From: CAIYRG01 sp036273455
GTDB taxonomy: Bacteria > Pseudomonadota > Alphaproteobacteria > Micropepsales > Micropepsaceae
Assembly: GCA_036273455.1 (NCBI GenBank)
Contig: DASUHP010000034.1
Location: forward strand, 1-40,973
DNA: 40,973 bases
Reading direction: 5' to 3'
Shown: in pieces, positions 35,697-40,973 of the stretch
How positions within the stretch are numbered: position 1 is the stretch's first letter
Layout of the letters: every line of letters begins with the position of its first letter
Position numbers and translations under genes: made by a program
The notes under the pieces: generated by a model
Seen by the model: only the letters and a program-made list of their open reading frames with translations
Told to the model about the DNA's origin: nothing
The model's database searches: none

Positions 35697-36461
35697 ATGG
35701 CAATTTCACGCAGACAGGCACTTCAACACGCGACAGCCGCCGCGGTATTGACGCAAGCAGTGATCGCACCCGGTGCGGTGGCGCAGCCAAATCGGAAGAT
35801 TCGGCTGGTTGTTCTCGATATCGGCGGCACCATTATCGAAGATCATGGCGAAGTGCCGAACGCCATGCATGACGCGCTTGCGCAGCATGGAGTGGATGCG
35901 AGTTTTGCCGAGATCGCAGATTGGCGCGGCGCGTCCAAGCGTGAAATGGTCCGGCACTTCGTGCAATTGCGGAAAGGCTCGGCCGAGCCGTCGCTGGTCG
36001 CGAACATCTATGACCAATTCGTCGGTCAGGTGAACAAGGCCTATCAGAATGTGAAGCCGATCGCCGGCGCCGAACAGGCCATGACGGAGATGCGCCGCGA
36101 CGGCTACCTGCTGGCGACGACGACCGGCTTCGACCGGCCGGTCACCAAATTGATCCTCGGCCGGCTCGGCTGGAAACATTTCTTTGTCGCGTCCATCACG
36201 AGCGATGATGTCGTCGATGGCAGACCGGCGCCTTACATGTTGTTCCACGCGATGGAAGCCGCACGGGTGGAGAGTGTCGGCGAGGCGATAGCCATTGGCG
36301 ACACGCCACTCGACATCCAGGCGGCGAACAATGGCGGTCTCGCAGCGGCGATTGGCGTGTATTCAGGTGCTGCGACCGAGGCGCGGCTTCGGAAAGAAAA
36401 ATACAGCCACATCTTGCCGAGCGTGGCATCGCTTCCGGCGCTGCTCCGCAGCGGCGTCTAG
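35697..36461 (+). CDS. Phosphonatase-like HAD hydrolase with Tat-type leader
   Basis: A 254-residue haloacid-dehalogenase-superfamily protein. The core is LVVLDIGGTIIEDHGEVPNA with nucleophile Asp41; the second motif-I position is Gly, as in phosphonoacetaldehyde hydrolase-like members (D-x-A/G-G-T), not the usual Asp. TTTGFDRPVTKLILGRLGW, VDGRPAPYMLFHAM and AIGDTPLDIQAANNG complete the phosphonatase-like pattern. The first 30 residues are a leader with twin arginines (ISRRQALQHATAAAVL, ending AVAQ), so export by the Tat system is predicted, which is unusual for this normally cytoplasmic family. Substrate unknown; no phosphonate genes are nearby. Confidence 0.82.
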   Translation: MAISRRQALQHATAAAVLTQAVIAPGAVAQPNRKIRLVVLDIGGTIIEDHGEVPNAMHDALAQHGVDASFAEIADWRGASKREMVRHFVQLRKGSAEPSLVANIYDQFVGQVNKAYQNVKPIAGAEQAMTEMRRDGYLLATTTGFDRPVTKLILGRLGWKHFFVASITSDDVVDGRPAPYMLFHAMEAARVESVGEAIAIGDTPLDIQAANNGGLAAAIGVYSGAATEARLRKEKYSHILPSVASLPALLRSGV

Positions 36462-36567
36462 CCCCAATTTTTCGGCGTCAAGCACAATCATAACGCGAAT
36501 TCATGATATGATCGCGCGATCACGGCCGCGCGCTATGCGCAGCTCGTGAGCATTGGGAGGCAATCAC

Positions 36568-38136
36568 ATGAGGCATTTTGTAAGCGGATGCTGTGCGGCA
36601 TCCGTACTGCTTGTCCTCGCAGCCGTTCCTCTGGCGGCGCAGCAGCAGGATCCAAAGGCCATTTTGCGGGCCGCGGATGCTTTGGTCGGGGCCAGCAAGG
36701 TCAATTCGATCCAGTATAACGCGACCGGGCGTTGGAGCTTCATCGGGCAGAATTTCACGGTCAATGACGACTGGCCGCGCGTCGACGTGAAAAGCTATGC
36801 GACGACCATCGACTATCCGAGCAAATCCGAGCGGCTGGATTTCACGCGGGTGCAGGGAAACAATCCCGGACGCGGCGGCGGCGCAGGATTCCCGATTGTC
36901 GGCGAGCAGCGGGCGCAGGAATTCGTCAATGGCGATACCGCCTGGAACATGAACGCCCAGGGTCAAGCCCAGAGAGTCGTGGGTGACGACGCCGAAGCGC
37001 GCCAGTGGCTGATGTGGGTCAGCCCGCACGGATTCATCAAGGCGGCGCTGGCTTCGCCCAATGTGACCGAATCCGAACGCCATTTTGTCGACAGCAAACG
37101 TACGTTGCATGTGGTCGGATTCACGATGGGCAAGTATCGCGCCACCGGCGAATTCAATGACCAGAACATGCTCGAACGGGTTGTGACCTGGATTCCGAAC
37201 CCGATGATGGGCGATATGCAGGTCGAAATCCGCTACAGCGATTATCGTGACATCGGCAACGGCATCAAAATGCCGTTCCACATCCACGAGCACCAGGGCG
37301 ACCACCCGTTGGTGCGGGGCATGAACTGGATGGACATCCAGCTGTCGGATGCAAAAGCCAATGTGGCGAATGCGGCGACTGCGGTTCCGGCCACTCTGGC
37401 ACCGCCGCAAAGCCAGGCGGTGGCTTCACGCCAGCTTGCGCCCGGCGTGTGGTACATCGGTGGCGGCAGCCACAACAGCGTCGCGGTCGAGATGACCGAC
37501 TACATCACGCTGATCGAGGCGCCGCTGGATGACGCGCGCACCATGGCGGTGATCGCCGAAGCCAAACGGCTGATTCCCGGCAAACCGATCCGCTATGTCG
37601 TGAACACCCATCATCATTGGGATCATTCGGGCGGACTTCGGGCAGCCTATGCCGAGGGCGCGACCATCGTCACCAACGAGCAGAACCGGAATTTCTTCGA
37701 ACGGGTCATTCTGGCGCCGCAACCGCGTTCGTTGCATCCCGATCGTCTGTCCCTGTTCCCGTTTGCAACGACGGGCCCCGGACCGGGAAAACTCGAAACC
37801 TATCGCGATCAGTACACGATCACTGACGGCAAACAGTCGGTGATCAGCTATCACCTGACCAACTTCAACCACGCGCAGGATATGGCGGTTGTGTATTTGC
37901 TTCCGTCGAAAATCCTGATCAATGCCGACATGTATTCGCCGCCGGCGGAAGGCGGAAATCTGCCGAACGTCAACGCGAATGCCGTGGCGCTGTTCAACAA
38001 CATCAAGCGCCTTAATCTTGACGTGTCGATGCATGTGCCAATCCATGGCAATCCCGGAGGGAACGCCGATTTCGCCCGCATCGTCGGACCGGTCGCGGCA
38101 CGTGCCCGTCCGGCCGGCGCCCAGGAAGGCGGCTAA
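36568..38136 (+). CDS. Secreted metallo-beta-lactamase-fold hydrolase
   Basis: A 522-residue exported protein. A signal peptide covers residues 1-24 (LAAVPLAAQ). A region of about 250 residues with no recognised fold precedes the MBL domain (about 295-505). Metal ligands are visible: NTHHHWDHSGG near 346-355, TNFNHAQDMAVVYLL for the third His, ILINADMYSPP for the bridging Asp, and VPIHGN for the last His. The set is complete, so it is probably an active zinc hydrolase; the substrate is unknown. The ATG at 36568 has GGGAGG at 8 nt; a TTG five codons earlier is not needed. It is followed by an intrinsic terminator. Confidence 0.88.
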   Translation: MRHFVSGCCAASVLLVLAAVPLAAQQQDPKAILRAADALVGASKVNSIQYNATGRWSFIGQNFTVNDDWPRVDVKSYATTIDYPSKSERLDFTRVQGNNPGRGGGAGFPIVGEQRAQEFVNGDTAWNMNAQGQAQRVVGDDAEARQWLMWVSPHGFIKAALASPNVTESERHFVDSKRTLHVVGFTMGKYRATGEFNDQNMLERVVTWIPNPMMGDMQVEIRYSDYRDIGNGIKMPFHIHEHQGDHPLVRGMNWMDIQLSDAKANVANAATAVPATLAPPQSQAVASRQLAPGVWYIGGGSHNSVAVEMTDYITLIEAPLDDARTMAVIAEAKRLIPGKPIRYVVNTHHHWDHSGGLRAAYAEGATIVTNEQNRNFFERVILAPQPRSLHPDRLSLFPFATTGPGPGKLETYRDQYTITDGKQSVISYHLTNFNHAQDMAVVYLLPSKILINADMYSPPAEGGNLPNVNANAVALFNNIKRLNLDVSMHVPIHGNPGGNADFARIVGPVAARARPAGAQEGG

Positions 38137-38159
38137 GCCACTTCTGATGTGACGTACAT

Positions 38160-38195
38160 GGCGGGTGACCCTATCGGGTCGCCCGCCCTTTTTTT
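38160..38195 (+). terminator. Intrinsic terminator after the MBL-fold gene
   Basis: Arms GGCGGGTGACCC (38160-38171) and GGGTCGCCCGCC (38176-38187) form a 12-bp stem with one G-U pair and a TATC loop. Seven T residues (38189-38195) follow one base later. It is a strong plus-strand terminator 23 nt past the stop. Confidence 0.9.
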
Positions 38196-38229
38196 GACCT
38201 CGCCATCCGGCCGATAGGCAGCGGGTCTC

Positions 38230-38269
38230 GAAATCTCCATTTTCGCACCTATCTGAACATGGAGATTTC
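38230..38269 (+). promoter_or_regulatory. Hairpin sequestering the ribosome-binding site of the HtrA-like gene
   Basis: GAAATCTCCAT (38230-38240) and ATGGAGATTTC (38259-38269) are perfect 11-bp complements around an 18-nt loop. The right arm contains the GGAG Shine-Dalgarno (38261-38264) and ends one base before the preferred ATG at 38271. If the leader starts upstream of 38230, folding would hide the ribosome site. This geometry is seen in RNA thermometers and other translational switches; the function is inferred. Confidence 0.55.
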
Positions 38270-38270
38270 A

Positions 38271-39158
38271 ATGGCAGCGGCTTCGCTTCTTACCCAATTC
38301 TCGGACGAGTTGACGGCATTGGTGGATGCCGCCGGCAGCTTTGCCGGCCAGATCCGGTCTGAAAGCACCCGGCCCATCACTGCGATCTTGTGGACGCAAG
38401 ATGCTGTCGTCACATCCGAACAGATCCTCGCCGAGGCGCCGGAATATGAGGTCCGGATTTCCGGTCAGACGGTCCGCGCCACGCTCGCCGGACGTGATCC
38501 CGGAACCAATGTCGCTGTCCTGCGGCTGCAAACTGCAGTCACCGCTTCCCTGCCTCCGGCCTCCGACGCCAAATCCGGAGCTCTGGCGATAGTCATCGGG
38601 AATGGCGGCGAAACATTGTCGGCACATCTGGACATCATTCGCTCGGCCGGCGGTGCATGGGAGAGCATGGCGGGATCGACCATTGACCGGCGTATCCTGT
38701 TGGCCGGCCGCATTGGCAGTGATGAAGGTGGCCCGGTCCTGTCGGCGGGTGGCGGATTGTTCGGCATGTCAACGCGTGGGGCGCGCCGCAGCAGCCTGGT
38801 GATTCCGGCGAGTACGATTGCTCGTGCAGTCACGACATTGATGGAGAAAGGCAGCGTTGAACGCGGCTGGCTCGGCGTTGCACTCCGGCCGGTGGCCTTG
38901 CCGGAAACATTGCGCCCTGCCCGGGAACAAAGGTCGGGTATGATGGTGATGGATGTGAGCGACGGCAGCCCTGCCGCCAAAGCAGGTGTGGTCGCCGGCG
39001 ATATCATCCTTTCGGCAGACAATTTGCCCGCCATCCGCTACGGCGCCATCGCACGCCAACTCGGCGCCAGGGCGATCGGCAAAAAAATTGCGCTCGCGGT
39101 CGCACGCGCCGGTGCAGTTGTCACTGTCGATGTAACCGTGGAAGCAAGGCCGGCATGA
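38271..39158 (+). CDS. HtrA/DegP-like PDZ protein without catalytic triad
   Basis: A 295-residue protein with a trypsin-like HtrA fold (about 25-190) and one PDZ domain (about 198-292, RGWLGVALRPV then SPAAKAGVVAGDIILSADNLP). The framework is intact but the triad is lost. The His position (TNAHVV in HtrA) reads TSEQIL (Gln51). The Asp position reads GRDPGTNVAVLRL (Asn80). The Ser position (GNSGGP) reads SDEGGP (Glu152). No signal peptide is evident, so it is probably cytoplasmic, unlike DegP. I choose the ATG at 38271, which has GGAG at 6 nt; an ATG 12 nt earlier lacks a site. It overlaps the LuxR-type gene by 4 nt. A binding or regulatory role is inferred. Confidence 0.82.
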   Translation: MAAASLLTQFSDELTALVDAAGSFAGQIRSESTRPITAILWTQDAVVTSEQILAEAPEYEVRISGQTVRATLAGRDPGTNVAVLRLQTAVTASLPPASDAKSGALAIVIGNGGETLSAHLDIIRSAGGAWESMAGSTIDRRILLAGRIGSDEGGPVLSAGGGLFGMSTRGARRSSLVIPASTIARAVTTLMEKGSVERGWLGVALRPVALPETLRPAREQRSGMMVMDVSDGSPAAKAGVVAGDIILSADNLPAIRYGAIARQLGARAIGKKIALAVARAGAVVTVDVTVEARPA

Positions 39159-39715
39159 CGAGTCTCGCGCACCAGCATCCTCGCCATTGCCCTGCGGCAT
39201 TGCGCGTCTGGATCGCAGCGCCAGATCCCCGCCGCCGTCTACAACTGATTCAGGTCGTCAGTGCGATGGGCCACGAGATCGCAGATGCATTGGTCCACGC
39301 GACGGTGATATTGGCCGACGGCGCCGTTCCGGAATCCTCGCTTCCCGTGCTTGCGCTCGGGATGCCGGGAGAAGACCTCGACGGCAGTCTTCCAGCCGGG
39401 GCGAGCGACGAACAGATCGATGCGGGTCTGCGCGCGATCGCCGCCGGATTGCGCGTGTCGCCGCGAGATGCAGTGGAATCGGGTTTCGCAGCAATGGAGG
39501 AATCCGGCATTCTGCTGACCGCGCGCGAGACCGAGGTTGTGACCGCGGCAGCGCAAGGGATGAGCAACAAGGAAATCGCACGCGAGCTCGGCATCTCGCT
39601 GCACACCGTGAAATTCCACCTGGAATCGCTGACCCGGAAACTTCACGTTCACGGGCGCACCGAAGCCGTCGCCAAAGCGATCGGGTTGGGTTTGCTGCAG
39701 CCGTTGAGAATTTGA
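39155..39715 (+). CDS. LuxR/NarL-type regulator with degenerate receiver-like domain
   Basis: A 186-residue DNA-binding regulator. Residues about 118-182 are a LuxR-type helix-turn-helix: LTARETEVVTAAAQGMSNKEIARELGIS, then HTVKFHLESLTRKL. The N-terminal part (about 16-100) resembles a receiver (VWIAAPDPRRRLQLIQVV, later VILADG) but is short, and I see no dependable phospho-acceptor pattern. Control by binding to a partner, rather than phosphorylation, is therefore likely. The start codon overlaps the stop of the HtrA-like gene (ATGA), making that protein the obvious candidate partner. It ends 8 nt from the convergent MAPEG gene. Confidence 0.85.
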   Translation: MTSLAHQHPRHCPAALRVWIAAPDPRRRLQLIQVVSAMGHEIADALVHATVILADGAVPESSLPVLALGMPGEDLDGSLPAGASDEQIDAGLRAIAAGLRVSPRDAVESGFAAMEESGILLTARETEVVTAAAQGMSNKEIARELGISLHTVKFHLESLTRKLHVHGRTEAVAKAIGLGLLQPLRI

Positions 39716-39723
39716 TCGGGTGT

Positions 39724-40143
39724 TCACCACACCAGAAGCGCGGTGCGAACCGCCAGCGCCAGCAACACGACTGAGCCCAGCATGAATATGGCGAAGCGCC
39801 AGATGACAATGTTCACCAGAGCCTGAATCAGGCTGTGCACGACACGCAGCACGACATAAGCCCAGGCAAGGATAAGGTTGAGCCCATCTCCCGCCCCGAT
39901 GAATGCCAAAGTCAGCGCGACGGCATAGAACAGCGTCGGCTGTTCCATCAGGTTGTTATAGTTGTCTGCCTTCCACCGCACTCTCGCGGGAATTTGCGCC
40001 ATAAATTCCGAACTGGGTCTATGCGGATCAAATTTGATTTTCAGGCGCGTGATCGCCGGAATTCGGGTGGCGTAAAGCCAGGCCCACATCACAAAGGTCC
40101 ACAGGACCAGTGCCACCACCGGCGCCAAAATGGGGCTTGCCAT
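39724..40143 (-). CDS. MAPEG family membrane protein
   Basis: A 139-residue, four-helix inner-membrane protein of the MAPEG (membrane-associated eicosanoid/glutathione metabolism) family. Helix 1 is ILAPVVALVLWTFVMWAWLY. The family motif region reads ADNYNNLMEQPTLFYAVALTLAF, followed by YVVLRVVHSLIQ. Bacterial members are mostly uncharacterised; some have glutathione transferase or peroxidase activity. The ATG at 40141-40143 begins the conserved part; the frame upstream runs into the neighbouring gene. It lies 5 nt after the gene that follows on this strand's upstream side, so the two may be co-transcribed. Confidence 0.85.
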   Translation of the reverse strand: MASPILAPVVALVLWTFVMWAWLYATRIPAITRLKIKFDPHRPSSEFMAQIPARVRWKADNYNNLMEQPTLFYAVALTLAFIGAGDGLNLILAWAYVVLRVVHSLIQALVNIVIWRFAIFMLGSVVLLALAVRTALLVW

Positions 40144-40148
40144 CCGGA

Positions 40149-40973
40149 TCAGAAATCCGCTTTGGCCGCAGCCGGGACGTGATAGTCGAACAGGTTGAAC
40201 TGGTTGTTTTCCGCGCAGATTCTTTCTTCGAAATCCGACGCGTCCACCCGGTGATAGTGCCGCTGTGCCGTCCACGGCTTGTAGAAGCTGCCGGGATCAT
40301 CGACCGTGAATGTCGCCTCCATGGTCTTGCCGCCATCGATCAGATGCCAGCGCTCGATGACATGGAGCTGATCGGTGTGCGGCGTCCGGTAGATATCGAC
40401 CACGGTCTTGTCGTTCATTCCGATGGTATCGATGACCAGCGAATCCCCTTCATAGTGGCCCACTGATTCTCCGTACCAGGACGGCTTGGGATTTTTCGAG
40501 TGCGGGACGTTCAGATAGACGTGTCGCGTCTGACTGTCCTCGTGCCACATCATCCAGACTTCCTTCGGCGTCTGCAGGAACACGATCGGGTCTGGGCCGC
40601 CATAACCCATGAAAAACGGCACGCCAGCGGGCACGCAGCTCGACTGGGCGGTGAACGCGCTCTTTTTTCCCGCCAATATTTCGTCGATGTCCTGTTTCAT
40701 GTGCTGTTTGACCCAGGGCATCAGGTTGGGATTGGTGAGGTCGGCGATGCGAAATGTCGGCTGGCCACGTCCATTCGCGACAAATGGGTGTGCCGGATCG
40801 GTGTAAACCGGCGGTACCGCCGCACCGGGCACCTTTTCATAGGATGGTCCGCCGCCGCCGTTACCCACCCATCCGGCAAAATTCGACGAGAAGTCCGGCA
40901 CCGCCGCGCTTTGCTGCGCCGCCGTTGCCAGCGGCATCGCCGCCACCATCCCGGAAATCACTAGCTGTTTGCT
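40149..40973 (-). CDS. Secreted protein of unknown function (5' end outside window)
   Basis: At least 270 residues, open to the window edge. The visible N-terminal part is the hydrophobic core and cleavage region of a signal peptide (LVISGMVAAMPLATAAQ), so its first codons probably lie beyond 40973. The mature protein has two Cys (one in SSCVPAG, one in RICAENN) and is rich in Trp, Tyr and His, with PTFRIADLTNPNLMPW, WYGESVGHYEGDSLVIDTIG and HVIERWHLIDGGKTMEATF. It resembles abundant but uncharacterised secreted proteins of soil Proteobacteria and Acidobacteria. I assign no enzyme activity. Confidence 0.72.
   Translation of the reverse strand, partial: SKQLVISGMVAAMPLATAAQQSAAVPDFSSNFAGWVGNGGGGPSYEKVPGAAVPPVYTDPAHPFVANGRGQPTFRIADLTNPNLMPWVKQHMKQDIDEILAGKKSAFTAQSSCVPAGVPFFMGYGGPDPIVFLQTPKEVWMMWHEDSQTRHVYLNVPHSKNPKPSWYGESVGHYEGDSLVIDTIGMNDKTVVDIYRTPHTDQLHVIERWHLIDGGKTMEATFTVDDPGSFYKPWTAQRHYHRVDASDFEERICAENNQFNLFDYHVPAAAKADF

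Overview
The window looks like the chromosome of a GC-rich alphaproteobacterium. The evidence is a full-length cobalamin-dependent MetH, an ArsR-methyltransferase fusion of the SahR type, a two-cold-shock-domain protein, a fused SecDF, the gene order alaC-hom-glpX-recJ, two perfect TTAA-N7-TTAA sites of the CtrA type, and dispersed palindromes resembling those of Rhizobiales relatives. I cannot name the genus. No insertion sequence, prophage, CRISPR array or rRNA was found; the only RNA gene I can support is tRNA-Glu(UUC).

Layout. (1) 0-8.2 kb: a two-CSD protein, then a molybdenum-hydroxylase neighbourhood: coxG, the 2Fe-2S and FAD subunits, XdhC, an OmpR/EnvZ-type two-component pair, a molybdopterin-binding/MocA-type cytidylyltransferase fusion and an IscU-like scaffold. 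The large molybdopterin subunit is absent. (2) 8.3-15.2 kb, minus strand: a ClpP paralogue, a beta-lactamase-fold protein without its catalytic residues, secDF, a small membrane protein, and mlaA-mlaC. (3) 15.2-20.9 kb: a tightly coupled methionine operon (sahR-like, metF, metH) behind a near-consensus sigma70 promoter and a perfect 16-bp palindrome. (4) 20.9-23.7 kb: small envelope and hypothetical genes, a gene-poor stretch with palindromic repeats, two CtrA-type sites, and tRNA-Glu. (5) 23.8-29.5 kb, minus strand: lipoprotein, alaC, hom, glpX, recJ. (6) 29.7-35.6 kb: phaC, then threonine aldolase, a TauE/SafE permease, argC, a DUF805 protein and an isoprenylcysteine-methyltransferase-like protein. 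(7) 35.7-41 kb: a phosphonatase-like HAD protein with a Tat-type leader, a secreted metallo-beta-lactamase-fold protein, an HtrA-like protein lacking all three catalytic residues coupled to a LuxR-type regulator, a MAPEG protein, and a secreted protein cut by the window edge.

Many gene joints are ATGA overlaps (RR/HK, MocA/IscU-like, sahR/metF/metH, lipoprotein/alaC/hom, HtrA-like/LuxR), so translational coupling is common here. The strongest leads are: the Mo-hydroxylase cluster lacking its catalytic subunit but carrying its own two-component system and cofactor genes; the HtrA-like pseudoprotease/LuxR pair with a perfect hairpin burying its ribosome-binding site; and a minus-strand intrinsic terminator between two plus-strand genes, suggesting an unannotated small RNA.
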